This document shows positions 33,954 to 41,959 of a stretch of DNA of 64,000 nucleotides, in pieces (position 1 is the stretch's first letter; every line of letters starts with the position of its first letter). This DNA is from Hymenobacter sp. J193 (GTDB taxonomy: Bacteria; Bacteroidota; Bacteroidia; Cytophagales; Hymenobacteraceae): contig NZ_JAJONE010000001.1 of NCBI RefSeq assembly GCF_024700075.1, positions 3,004,001-3,068,000 on the forward strand, written 5' to 3'. Made by a program: the position numbers and the translations under genes. The notes beneath the pieces are model-generated. The model was given only the letters and a program-made list of their open reading frames with translations, was not told the origin of the DNA and made no database searches.

Positions 33954-34907
33954 ATGGCTTCTTCCCTGAAAACGACCATCAGCATTGGCACCCGTGGCAG
34001 CAAGCTGGCGCTGTGGCAGGCCCACCACGTAGCCGACTGCCTGCGCGCAGCAGGTTTCGAACCCGAAATCGTCATCATCACCACCAAAGGCGACGTGGTG
34101 CTGGACCGCTCCCTCGATAAGATCGGGGCTAAGGGCGTGTTCACGGAGGAGCTGGAAGAAAGTCTGCGCTCCGGCCACACCGATATTGCGGTACACAGCG
34201 CCAAGGACGTGCAAAGCAGCCTGCCTGCCGATCTGGAGTTGCTGGCTTTTATGGAGCGGGAACGGGTAAACGACGTAATCGTGAGCTACAACCCCAAGCT
34301 GGATTTGCAGCGCCCCGGCCTCTTGCTGGGCACCAGCAGCACCCGCCGCAAGGCCATGCTTCGGCGCTTCCTGCCCCACGCCACTACCGCCGAGGCCCGC
34401 GGCAACCTCCAGACGCGCCTGCGCAAGCTGGATGAAGGCCAATACGATGCCTTGGTGCTGGCTTATGCCGGCGTGCACCGCATGGAGTACGACCACCTCA
34501 TCCGGCAGGTGCTGCCCGAAAACCAGTACATACCCGCCACCGGCCAGGGCAGCGTCGCCATTGAGTGCGCCCGCAACCTGGCGCCCGCGCTGAAAGCAGA
34601 AATACGCCGCGTGCTGGACCACCCGGCTACGCACCTGTGCCTGTCGGCGGAGCGGGCGTTTCTGCGCACGATGGAAGGCGGGTGCAGCATCCCGTCCTTC
34701 GCGCTGGCCACGCTTTCTGCCGATGGCGCCCACGTTCAGCTTCATGGTGGCCTCATCAGCCTCGACGGGCAGCAGTTTATCGAAGAAACCCAATCAGCGC
34801 CCGTAGCAGCAGCAGAAACACTGGGCGTGCAGGTAGCCGAAAACGTGCTCAGCCGCGGCGGCCGCCAGATCCTGGACGATATCCGTCAGCAGCGGGACGC
34901 GGTATAA
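33954..34907 (+). CDS. hemC: Hydroxymethylbilane synthase (porphobilinogen deaminase)
   Basis: HemC joins four porphobilinogens into hydroxymethylbilane in heme synthesis. The 317-residue protein shows IGTRGSKLALWQAH, ITTKGDVVLD, IAVHSAKDVQ, LGTSSTRRKAMLRRF, TAEARGNLQTRLRKL and the EGGCSIPS motif whose Cys (about residue 243) carries the dipyrromethane cofactor. All expected catalytic residues are present. Length and order are normal. The other heme genes are not in the window. A repeat with a nested terminator follows at 34919-35075. Confidence 0.96.
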   Translation: MASSLKTTISIGTRGSKLALWQAHHVADCLRAAGFEPEIVIITTKGDVVLDRSLDKIGAKGVFTEELEESLRSGHTDIAVHSAKDVQSSLPADLELLAFMERERVNDVIVSYNPKLDLQRPGLLLGTSSTRRKAMLRRFLPHATTAEARGNLQTRLRKLDEGQYDALVLAYAGVHRMEYDHLIRQVLPENQYIPATGQGSVAIECARNLAPALKAEIRRVLDHPATHLCLSAERAFLRTMEGGCSIPSFALATLSADGAHVQLHGGLISLDGQQFIEETQSAPVAAAETLGVQVAENVLSRGGRQILDDIRQQRDAV

Positions 34908-34918
34908 TAGTAGCCTCT

Positions 34919-35075
34919 GTCATTGCGAGCAGCGCGAAGCAATCCGTCCTGAGCAGCGCCAGACACACGTTTATAGCAGAAAGCCCCTGATGTCCATACT
35001 GGCGCCAGGGGCTTTTCACATCTTAAGGCTTGGTACATTGTACAGGACGGATTACTTCGCGCTGCTCGCAATGAC
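34919..35075. repeat. Inverted repeat (33-bp arms, one mismatch) enclosing a terminator
   Basis: GTCATTGCGAGCAGCGCGAA... at 34919-34951 is complementary to 35043-35075 apart from one position. The arms resemble the GTCATTGCGAGNNN...GAAGCAATCC palindromic element found in several bacterial phyla. The right arm ends on the first base of the stop codon of the gene at 35075. Inside lies another hairpin (34981-35014). It separates the convergent hemC and YjdF-like genes. Confidence 0.8.
34981..35014. terminator. Terminator after hemC, nested in the inverted repeat
   Basis: AAGCCCCTG (34981-34989) pairs with CAGGGGCTT (35006-35014), followed by TT on the plus strand. It sits 73 nt after the hemC stop, between the two arms of the outer repeat. 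Confidence 0.6.
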
Positions 35076-35707
35076 TACTTGCTTGTGGTCTTCCTAGTGC
35101 TCAACGCATGCACAATCAACGCCACTACTGCGCCGCTGGTATCGGCCAGCATGTCTTTTTGCGCGTCCCAGATGTCGCCCTGGCTGCCGAGAAAGGAAGC
35201 TCCGGCGCTGCCCCCCGCTACTTCGGCATATACCCACTCGATGAGCTCATACGCCATAGCAATGGTGCCGATGACGCAGAGCGGGAACAGGTAGCTGATG
35301 AAGCGGTTGCGAATGGTACCGTAGCGGTCCGTCAGCTCAATAATGGGGTAGGCGTAGAAACCGACGGAAAAGTGCGCCACCCGGTCGTACATATTGCGCT
35401 TGAAGCCAAACAGGTTGTTGAACCAGTCAAACGGCACTTTCTCGAAGGTGTAGTGCCCGCCCACGGTGTGCATAAATATCAGCACGCTCATGAGCAGATA
35501 TGCCGTGTTGGAAAACCGCACGCCGCGCACGTACAGCAGCACGAGGCCGCCCACAATCAGCAGAATCGGCAGGTTCTCGGCCCACCACGTGCCCCGGTCG
35601 GAGGGGCTGATGCCCAGCGCTACGAACTCGACGAGGTAGAGCAGCAGAAGCAGCTTAGGAAACCAATGGGGGCGTGGCGTGGCTGCGGCGGGCGTAGAGT
35701 CGGACAT
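35075..35707 (-). CDS. DUF2238/YjdF-like integral membrane protein
   Basis: From ATG 35707 (MSDSTPAAATPRPHWFPKLL) the 210-residue protein has about six hydrophobic segments (LLLLYLVEFVALGI, LPILLIVGGLVLLYV, AYLLMSVLIFMHTVGGHYTF, then FLISYLFPLCVIGTIAMAYELIEW-type helices). The conserved-looking motifs HTVGGHYTFEKVPFDW, NMYDRVAHFSVGF and YELIEWVYAE with QGDIWDAQKDMLAD are those of the YjdF/DUF2238 family. Function is unknown. The stop codon touches the inverted repeat ending at 35075. An in-frame upstream extension to 35803 is not supported. Confidence 0.85.
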   Translation of the reverse strand: MSDSTPAAATPRPHWFPKLLLLLYLVEFVALGISPSDRGTWWAENLPILLIVGGLVLLYVRGVRFSNTAYLLMSVLIFMHTVGGHYTFEKVPFDWFNNLFGFKRNMYDRVAHFSVGFYAYPIIELTDRYGTIRNRFISYLFPLCVIGTIAMAYELIEWVYAEVAGGSAGASFLGSQGDIWDAQKDMLADTSGAVVALIVHALSTRKTTSK

Positions 35708-35819
35708 AGAGCGAAGGGCAGGAAAGACGAATGGCGGTGCATACGCAAAAGACGCGGCATCCGGCCGGTTTCCGGCACAGCAGGCGCCTCCGAATGTAGC
35801 CACCTCCGTAGAAAGCGCG

Positions 35820-35827
35820 TAAGTTTG
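35820..35827 (+). promoter_or_regulatory. -7 promoter box for the cyclophilin gene
   Basis: TAAGTTTG lies 23 nt upstream of ATG 35851. It is a perfect TAnnTTTG match; no clear -33 element was seen. Confidence 0.5.
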
Positions 35828-35850
35828 AGCTGCTCTTTTACCCTACTGTT

Positions 35851-36492
35851 ATGAAACTGCTTTTCCGGCTGGCGGCCGCCCTCCTGATTATGTTGGCATT
35901 TGGCCAGGCTGCCACGGCCGCCAAAAAACCGCGCACCAGCAAGAAGGACGAAGTTGTGACCATCAGCACGTCCTTAGGTGACATTCGGCTGCTGCTGTCG
36001 GACCTCACGCCCCAGCACAAGGCTAACTTCCTGAAGCTGGCCAAAGACGGCTTCTACAACGGCACCACATTTCACCGCGTGATTCCCAACTTCATGGTGC
36101 AGGGCGGGGACCCGAACACCAAAGACTCGGACCCCGGCAACGACGGTATGGGCCCGCCCAACGAGAAAACCATTCCGGCCGAAATCCTGCCGGCCCTGCG
36201 CCACAAGTACGGGGCGGTGGCCGCCGCCCGCCAGGGCGACTACGTGAACCCGCAGCGGGCCAGCAGTGGCTCCCAGTTCTATATCGTGCAAAACCATAGC
36301 GGCACCACGCACCTCGACGGCGCCTACACGGTTTTCGGCCAGGTTATCAGCGGGCTGGAGGTAGTAGATAAGATTGCCCAGCAGCCCTGCGACGAGCGTG
36401 ACCGTCCCACTACCGACCTCAAAATGACGGTGAAAGTGGAAAAGCTGAAGAAGAAGAAGATTACCGAGCTCTACGGCTACCAGTATCCCTGA
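35851..36492 (+). CDS. Cyclophilin-type peptidyl-prolyl cis-trans isomerase, secreted
   Basis: The enzyme accelerates proline isomerisation during protein folding. The 213-residue protein has a signal peptide (MKLLFRLAAALLIMLAFGQAATA), so it acts in the periplasm. Cyclophilin core motifs follow: ISTSLGDIRLLL, GTTFHRVIPNFMVQGGDP, GSQFYIVQNHS, and LDGAYTVFGQVISGLEVVDKI. A catalytic Arg is present in HRV. Length and arrangement fit secreted PpiA-type enzymes. It is transcribed singly and is 53 nt before the SDR gene on the same strand. Confidence 0.93.
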   Translation: MKLLFRLAAALLIMLAFGQAATAAKKPRTSKKDEVVTISTSLGDIRLLLSDLTPQHKANFLKLAKDGFYNGTTFHRVIPNFMVQGGDPNTKDSDPGNDGMGPPNEKTIPAEILPALRHKYGAVAAARQGDYVNPQRASSGSQFYIVQNHSGTTHLDGAYTVFGQVISGLEVVDKIAQQPCDERDRPTTDLKMTVKVEKLKKKKITELYGYQYP

Positions 36493-36545
36493 GCGCGCCG
36501 GTTTAGGCCATTTTTGCCTTTTGTTCTCTCTTAGCCTGCCACTTT

Positions 36546-37445
36546 ATGCGTCTGCTGATAACGGGTTCCAACGGCCTGCTGGGCCAGCAACTGGTAGCCC
36601 GCCTGCACCAGGAGCCGGGCGTTGAGTTGATTGCCACGTCCCGGGGGACCAACAAGCTGGCCGGCTTGCATCCGGCTGTGCGGTTTGTGCCGCTCGACGT
36701 CACGGACCGCGCCCAGGTGCTGCAAGTACTGGCCGAGGAGCAGCCCACCCACCTCATCCACACGGCCGCCATGACCAACGCCGATGAGTGCGAGCTGAAC
36801 CGCGAGGACTGCTGGCGGCAAAACGTGACGGCGGTGGAAAACCTGGTGGCGGCTTGTGAACAGCAGCGCATTCACCTGCTGCACCTCAGCACCGATTTCG
36901 TATTCAATGGAGATACTGGCCCGCTGACCGAAGACGCGGTGCCCGCGCCGATTAACTTTTACGGGGAAAGCAAGCTGGCCGCTGAGCGCGCGGTGCAGGC
37001 CAGCCGGGGCCAGTGGGCTATTCTGCGCACGGTACTGGTATATGGCACGGCCCACGAGTACGGCCGCACCAACCTGGTGCTGTGGGTGCGCGACTCACTG
37101 CGGGCCGGCAAGCAGCTCCAGGTAGTCAATGACCAGCTCCGCACGCCCACGCTGGTCGAGGATTTGGCCGAGGGCTGCTGGCTGGCCGCCCGCCAAAACG
37201 CCACCGGCCTTTACCACATCAGTGGGGCGGAGGTGTTCACGCCCTACCAGATGGCCCTGCGCGTAGCGGCCTATTTTGAGTTGGACGCGGGTTTGCTCAC
37301 GCCGGTAGATGCCGCTACGTTTACCCAGCCGGCCCGGCGCCCGCTGCGCACGGGCTTCATCATCGATAAGGCGCGCCGGGAATTGGGCTACGCGCCCCAT
37401 ACTTTCGAGGAAGGTATTGCCCTGCTGGCCCGGCAAACCGAGTAG
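36546..37445 (+). CDS. SDR-family NAD(P)-dependent reductase, dTDP-4-dehydrorhamnose reductase-like
   Basis: The 299-residue protein has an N-terminal Rossmann motif GSNGLLGQQL, IHTAAMTNADECELNR, HLSTDFVFNGDTGP, and the catalytic YGESK. These are shared with RmlD-type reductases, which reduce dTDP-4-keto-rhamnose, but the rml genes are absent nearby, so another sugar or epimerase-like substrate is possible. It starts at ATG 36546, following the cyclophilin gene by 53 nt. Confidence 0.87.
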   Translation: MRLLITGSNGLLGQQLVARLHQEPGVELIATSRGTNKLAGLHPAVRFVPLDVTDRAQVLQVLAEEQPTHLIHTAAMTNADECELNREDCWRQNVTAVENLVAACEQQRIHLLHLSTDFVFNGDTGPLTEDAVPAPINFYGESKLAAERAVQASRGQWAILRTVLVYGTAHEYGRTNLVLWVRDSLRAGKQLQVVNDQLRTPTLVEDLAEGCWLAARQNATGLYHISGAEVFTPYQMALRVAAYFELDAGLLTPVDAATFTQPARRPLRTGFIIDKARRELGYAPHTFEEGIALLARQTE

Positions 37446-37633
37446 CGGGCGTTTATCAATGCGAAATAGAAACGGCCATTTTAGGGCGTAGTGCCTCAGG
37501 AACCACTCATTGATTTTTTCGATACGGTTCCTATATTGACAGTGCGCTATCTATCAATAAGCTGCCTGACATTCACACCGGTCTGGCGGCGCTGTATTTC
37601 TTGTTGGGAATTTTTATTCAGCCCGGTGCGAGC

Positions 37634-38644
37634 ATGAAGCGCTTTCTGCTATCCTTTTATCTGCGGGTACACCGTTCCTTCCACTTTTCGCGGGTCGAAA
37701 CCAACGGGTTTGTGGTGCTGCTGGTGCTTATGAGCCTGCTTTTGCTGGTGCCCACGCTGCTGCTCCCCGCCCTGTCTCACTATAATCCGGCAGCCGATCA
37801 AGAGGAACTCGATAAATTTGCCGCCGAGTTGGCTTCCCGCCGGGCTCCAAACCGCCAGTACGCGGGCGGCAAGTCCCGGTATCCGTCGAAATACAGCCGT
37901 ACGCCCATGGAGCAGGTGGCGCTGGCGCCCTTCAACCCCAACACGCTGACGGCCCAGGACTGGGAAGCCCGGGGCGTGCCGCGCTACGTGGCTGCCCGCC
38001 TCGTACGCTACGGACAGGCCATAAAAGGCTTCCAGGCCAAAGACCAGATTCAGAAAGCCTATGGGCTGGAACCAGCTGTCTATGCTCGGCTGGCCCCGTT
38101 TATTGAACTGCCCGAGCATCTGCCGCCGCGCACCAAGCCGGCCTGGGCCCGCCACGACTCCACGGCTTACGCAGGCACTCGGCGACCAGCCTACGCCGCC
38201 AATGCGCCACGCTTTAAACGTAAGCCTACGAACCTGCAGCCGTTTGACTTGAATGCGGCCGATACGGCGCAGCTTCAGCAAATCCGGGGCATTGGTCGGA
38301 AAACGGCCCTGCGCTTGGTGGCCTACCGAGAACGGCTGGGTGGCTTCGTCAAAGAGGAGCAGCTGCAGGAAGTGTTTGGCCTGCCGCCCGACCTGGCCGA
38401 CAGCCTGCGCAAGTACACCTTTGTGCGCGAGGGCTACGTACCGACCCCGCTCCACGTGAATCGGGCAAGCTTTGGGGAGCTGAAGGCGCACCCGTATGTA
38501 GGTCCCCGGCTGGCGCGGGTGCTGGTGGCTTTTCGGGAGCAGCACGGGGCTTTTCAGCAGCTCGAGGACCTGCGCCAGATTCGGATTTTGGAGCCGGCTG
38601 GGTTGGAAAAGCTTCGGCCGTATCTGGGGTTTGCGGCGCCGTAA
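37634..38644 (+). CDS. ComEA-like helix-hairpin-helix membrane protein
   Basis: From ATG 37634 (MKRFLLSFYLRVHRSFHFSR) the 336-residue protein has one N-terminal membrane helix (NGFVVLLVLMSLLLLVPTLLLPAL) and three helix-hairpin-helix units: about 110-155 (WEARGVPRYVAARLVRYGQAIKGF), about 214-260 (LNAADTAQLQQIRGIGRKTALRLVAYRERLGGF) and about 285-330 (VNRASFGELKAHPYVGPRLARVLVAFREQHGAF). ComEA-type HhH proteins bind DNA, sometimes for natural transformation. Three units are more than the usual one in ComEA, so DNA binding outside the inner membrane is inference only. Confidence 0.85.
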   Translation: MKRFLLSFYLRVHRSFHFSRVETNGFVVLLVLMSLLLLVPTLLLPALSHYNPAADQEELDKFAAELASRRAPNRQYAGGKSRYPSKYSRTPMEQVALAPFNPNTLTAQDWEARGVPRYVAARLVRYGQAIKGFQAKDQIQKAYGLEPAVYARLAPFIELPEHLPPRTKPAWARHDSTAYAGTRRPAYAANAPRFKRKPTNLQPFDLNAADTAQLQQIRGIGRKTALRLVAYRERLGGFVKEEQLQEVFGLPPDLADSLRKYTFVREGYVPTPLHVNRASFGELKAHPYVGPRLARVLVAFREQHGAFQQLEDLRQIRILEPAGLEKLRPYLGFAAP

Positions 38645-38823
38645 ACAGGCTCGTTTTCCGCATACGCAGATGTGCTGATGAACACCTAAAGCAGGTGGCA
38701 GGGAAACACGGCAGGGTAATTATGCGCAGCAACTGTATTTTGCCGCGACAAAATTGCCGGCCCTGCGTAAGGGAAGGCATCCGGCCGGCCGTAGGGGCTG
38801 GCCGACATCCTGAACCTGAGAGC

Positions 38824-39696
38824 ATGAATGTATTGCTACTGCTGCGCGACCGTCTGGCTCCTATGGCGTTTTTCCTGCACGCTCTGCTGTGCGGCTGCAC
38901 CAAGGAGGGCGACCGGGGCAGCTTCGAGAAAATCAATTCTGAGTATACCGTGCAGCAGGTTGGCCGGATGCGCCGCGAGGATGTAGTGGAAAGCTCCGGC
39001 CTGGCGCTGGCCAATGCCCACGGCGACCTGTGGACCCACGGCGACGGGGGCAATACGTCGATACTCTATAAAGTAACAACCCAGGGCGACCTGCTGAGCA
39101 AGCACCGCGTGCCTGATGCCAACAACATCGATTGGGAAGACCTGGCCCAGGACCGCCAGCATGGCTACCTGTTCATCGGCGACTTCGGCAACAACGGCAA
39201 CAAGCGCCACGACCTGCGTATCTACCGCCTCAAGGAGCCCGAGCTCAAGAAGGTAGACACCATTGCCTTCCGCTACCCCGACCAGCGGGTTTTTCCGCCG
39301 CGCAAAGCTGCCCGCAACTTCGACTGTGAAGCCTTTTTCTACGCCGATGACTCCCTGCACCTTTTCACCAAGAACCGGGGCAAAGGCAGTTGGGTGAAAT
39401 ATTACAAGGTACCCGCCCGGCCGGGCAACCACGTAGCCGTGCTGGCCGACAGCATCCGCATCAATACCTGGATAACCGGGGCCGACATCAGCCCCAACGG
39501 CCAGCTGGTGGCGCTGCTAGGCTACGGCCACGCTTACCTGATTGAGCGTCAGCCGGGCCACAAGTTGTTCGACGGCCGGAAAAGCTGTCTGCCGCTCGCC
39601 AAATCGGGCCAGGCCGAAGGGCTGGTGTTTGTAAGTGAGCAGGACTTCATTGTCAGCAACGAAAAAGGCAAGCTGTACCGGGCCACCCATCATTAG
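38824..39696 (+). CDS. Putative lipoprotein with propeller-like domain, unknown function
   Basis: From ATG 38824 (MNVLLLLRDRLAPMAFFLHA) the 290-residue protein has a lipoprotein-like signal with LLCGC. The mature region (VVESSGLALANAHGDLWTHGDGG, DWEDLAQDRQHGYLFIGDFGNNGNKR, ADISPNGQLVALLGYGHAYLIE) has repeated blade-like strands typical of beta propellers. No catalytic motif is visible. An earlier in-frame start at 38695 adds a Cys-rich arm with no signal character, so I do not use it. Surface or periplasmic location is likely; function is unknown. Confidence 0.75.
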   Translation: MNVLLLLRDRLAPMAFFLHALLCGCTKEGDRGSFEKINSEYTVQQVGRMRREDVVESSGLALANAHGDLWTHGDGGNTSILYKVTTQGDLLSKHRVPDANNIDWEDLAQDRQHGYLFIGDFGNNGNKRHDLRIYRLKEPELKKVDTIAFRYPDQRVFPPRKAARNFDCEAFFYADDSLHLFTKNRGKGSWVKYYKVPARPGNHVAVLADSIRINTWITGADISPNGQLVALLGYGHAYLIERQPGHKLFDGRKSCLPLAKSGQAEGLVFVSEQDFIVSNEKGKLYRATHH

Positions 39697-39748
39697 CTCG
39701 CACCCATAGCCGCTCAACTGCGGAGCAGGTTTGAAATTTATGAAGCAT

Positions 39749-39783
39749 AAAAAAGCCTTCCCGCAGTGCAGGAAGGCTTTTTT
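39749..39783. terminator. Bidirectional terminator
   Basis: A perfect 13-bp stem AAAAAAGCCTTCC (39749-39761) pairs with 39771-39783 across a 9-nt loop, with A and T tracts. It lies between the convergent lipoprotein and low-complexity protein genes. Confidence 0.85.
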
Positions 39784-39801
39784 ATGGCTATTGCCTATAG
39801 G

Positions 39802-41337
39802 TTAACGCTGGTCGTCCTCGTCGCGGCCGCGGTTGCGGCGGGGCATAGGACCATAGTCATCAGAATCGTTATCCTGATTGCGGTACTGGCCGCGCTGGTC
39901 GCCACCGTAGTTCCGGTTCCTATCCTGCTGGTCATAGTCACCGCGGGAAGGGGAGCCACCGCGCATATTACCGCTGCCGGAAGTGTACTCGTCGTTGTAG
40001 GAGCCACCGCGGGAGCCGAATCCTTCGCGGGCGTTGCCTCCGTAGTTGCCCGAACCCTGGTTGTAGCCGCTGCGGGAGCCGTACTGGTCGCGGTCAGAGC
40101 GGCTGTTGCCGCCGTAGCCGCCCTGGCCGCTGTAATGGTTGTTCTCATCGCGGTAGTAGCCGCCCTGCTGGCCGTAGTCCTGCTGGCTGCTCATGCCACC
40201 ACGCTGGCCCTGGCCGTCCTGGCCCTGCGAAGGCCGGTAGTCATTGTCCTGGTTGCGTTGCTGGCTGCCGTGCGAGCCACGATTCTGGTCGTAGCTCTGG
40301 TTGGATCCATACTGGTTCTGGTCGCGGCGGCCATAGGGGTTACCACCCATCGAAGAAGAGCCATAGTCGTTGCTGTAGCCCCGGTCGCGGCCTTCGCGGG
40401 AGCCGTTGTCATTTTGGTAGCGACTGTTTTCGTTCCAGCGCTGCTGGTCATCGTGGCGTTGGTTGCCGTACTGGCCGGAGTTGCCCTGGTTGTCGCGGTT
40501 GTACATATTACCGCCCGAATTGCGGCCGTTGTTGTCCTGGTAGCCGCGCCCCTGCTGGCCGTAGTTGTTCGAGGGGTGCTGGTTGCCCCAGCTGTTTGGG
40601 CCACCATAATTGCCCTGGTTGCTCCGGCCGTAGTCGTTGCCACCGCGGTACTGGTCGCCCTGGCCGTAGTCGCCCCGCCCGTCATAGTCGCGGTAGGAGT
40701 TCTGGTGGGTGCTGTAGCCGCCGGCTGGCTGGTTGCTGCCATAGTAGCCGCTCCGGTTGTCGTGCTGGTTGTAGTCGTTGTTGCGGTACTGATTGCCGTA
40801 TCCGCCCTGGGTGTTGCCGGCCCCGTGCGTGCCAAACTCGCCCCGGCCGGCGCCGCTGCTCATATTCTCGCTTCGGTCACGGTCCTGGTAGCTACCTTCC
40901 ATGCTGTTGCCAAAGTTGCCGCCGTAGTTGTCTTGCCGGCTGTGCTGGTCGTTCTGGCTGGCTGGCTGGCTTTTCTGCTCAGAGTTCTTCCTGCCGCTGC
41001 CCGAAGAAGCACCGTCGGTTGATTTTTTGGTCGTAGGAGCGGAGCTACCGGCTTTTCCGGTGCTGCCGCTGGATTTTTTGCTGTCAGTCTTCAGCGCCGC
41101 AGGCTTCACCTCTTTGTTGGCCTGGGTGCTCTGGCTCGTGTTGCCGAGGCCGCCCTGACCGGCACTCATCTCCGAAGAAGCCAGCGACTGGCTGGAAGTG
41201 GTACCAACGCTATTGAGGCTGGCGGACGGGTTGTTGGAGCCCCCTACGCCCGGGTTTTGTGCCGTGGGGGAGTTGCTATCGGAAGTGGTTGCGGAAGTGC
41301 CAGGGGAGTTGGTCTGATTCTTTTGCTGATTGTCCAT
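39802..41337 (-). CDS. Low-complexity, prion-like Gly/Tyr/Asn/Gln/Arg-rich protein
   Basis: From ATG 41337 (MDNQQKNQTNSPGTSATTSD) the 511-residue protein has no signal peptide, no membrane helix and no cysteine that I can see. Residues about 1-75 are Ser/Thr/Asn/Gln-rich; about 75-122 carry lysines (NKEVKPAALKTDSKK, PTTKKST); about 137-511 are an unbroken run of Gly, Tyr, Asn, Gln, Arg, Asp and Ser with motifs such as GGYGNQYRNN, QGNYGG and NRGRDEDDQR. Aromatic-plus-arginine composition of this kind resembles eukaryotic phase-separating proteins such as FUS; that is an analogy, not homology. It diverges from the cold-shock gene 276 nt away. Long opposite-strand frames over it are codon-bias shadows. 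Confidence 0.75.
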   Translation of the reverse strand: MDNQQKNQTNSPGTSATTSDSNSPTAQNPGVGGSNNPSASLNSVGTTSSQSLASSEMSAGQGGLGNTSQSTQANKEVKPAALKTDSKKSSGSTGKAGSSAPTTKKSTDGASSGSGRKNSEQKSQPASQNDQHSRQDNYGGNFGNSMEGSYQDRDRSENMSSGAGRGEFGTHGAGNTQGGYGNQYRNNDYNQHDNRSGYYGSNQPAGGYSTHQNSYRDYDGRGDYGQGDQYRGGNDYGRSNQGNYGGPNSWGNQHPSNNYGQQGRGYQDNNGRNSGGNMYNRDNQGNSGQYGNQRHDDQQRWNENSRYQNDNGSREGRDRGYSNDYGSSSMGGNPYGRRDQNQYGSNQSYDQNRGSHGSQQRNQDNDYRPSQGQDGQGQRGGMSSQQDYGQQGGYYRDENNHYSGQGGYGGNSRSDRDQYGSRSGYNQGSGNYGGNAREGFGSRGGSYNDEYTSGSGNMRGGSPSRGDYDQQDRNRNYGGDQRGQYRNQDNDSDDYGPMPRRNRGRDEDDQR

Positions 41338-41613
41338 GAGGTGGGTGGTTAGGCGTGAAAAAGAAAGATGCAACGCCGATTTTATACGCAAGCTGGTCAG
41401 CCCCGGCTACATCTGTCGGCTCGAATGGCGTGTAACATGTTGGTGTTACTGTTTTGGTCTAGGCAGTGCTGTTCGAGGCTATACTGCTTCAACAAGGTGG
41501 TAAACGCTAGATCGTACGCAAATACTCTATTGGACTATGCGCAGAATAACCTGTAGATTTACCGTCGCAATCTGTTTCTCCTTTTAACCTTTTACCACAA
41601 CCAAGTACCCAGC
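41338..41613. other. Divergent intergenic region, likely long leader of the cold-shock gene
   Basis: The 276 nt between the low-complexity protein and cold-shock genes hold a GTAACATGTTGGTGTTAC hairpin (41432-41449) and TAGATTTA at about 41554, one base from the TAnnTTTG box. The T- and C-rich stretch TGTTTCTCCTTTTAACCTTTT (about 41573-41592) precedes the ATG. Cold-shock mRNAs often have long structured leaders; no gene is evident here. Confidence 0.4.
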
Positions 41614-41805
41614 ATGAAAACGGGCAAAGTCAAATTCTTTAATGAAACTAAGGGCTTCGGGTTTATAATAGACGACGAGCAGGCACAGGAAATCTTCGTG
41701 CACCAGACCGGACTAGTACATGAAATCCGGGAAAATGATCGGGTAGCTTTCGAGGTCATTGATGGCAAAAAAGGCCTGAATGCCGTGAAAGTGGAGCGCA
41801 TCTAG
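41614..41805 (+). CDS. Cold-shock protein (CspA family)
   Basis: The 63-residue protein MKTGKVKFFNETKGFGFIID... is a cold-shock domain, an RNA/ssDNA-binding OB fold. RNP1 is KGFGFI and RNP2 is IFVHQTG. It acts as an RNA chaperone or regulator at low temperature or in general growth. It is slightly shorter than E. coli CspA (70) but complete in Bacteroidota terms. A terminator follows at 41837-41871. The long leader upstream could be a thermosensor, though this is not shown. Confidence 0.97.
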   Translation: MKTGKVKFFNETKGFGFIIDDEQAQEIFVHQTGLVHEIRENDRVAFEVIDGKKGLNAVKVERI

Positions 41806-41836
41806 CTTTCCGCCAGCGGCACCCTAGCGCTACTTC

Positions 41837-41871
41837 AACGCCCACCCTGGTTTCAAACCAAGGTGGGCGTT
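41837..41871 (+). terminator. Terminator after the cold-shock gene
   Basis: A 10-bp stem AACGCCCACC (41837-41846) pairs with GGTGGGCGTT (41862-41871), extended inward by TGGTTT/AACCA, and followed by a T-rich run. Confidence 0.88.
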
Positions 41872-41898
41872 TTGTTTTCAGCCTAGTCTGAAAACGAA

Positions 41899-41930
41899 AA
41901 CTCCTTTCTGGCTCTCGCCGGAAAGGAGTT
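41899..41930 (-). terminator. Terminator after gldH
   Basis: AACTCCTTTC (41899-41908) pairs with GAAAGGAGTT (41921-41930); on the minus strand it is followed by TTTTCGTTTT. It lies 29 nt after the gldH stop. Confidence 0.75.
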
Positions 41931-41959
41931 CAGGAAAGGTAGGAAACCGGGCCGAGCTA

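Noticed and set aside
39766..41022. 418-codon plus-strand frame opposite the low-complexity protein
   Set aside because: It reads as an endless run of Val, Ala, Leu and Ile with no fold pattern, the expected mirror of Gly/Tyr/Asn/Gln codons on the other strand. The minus-strand protein explains it.
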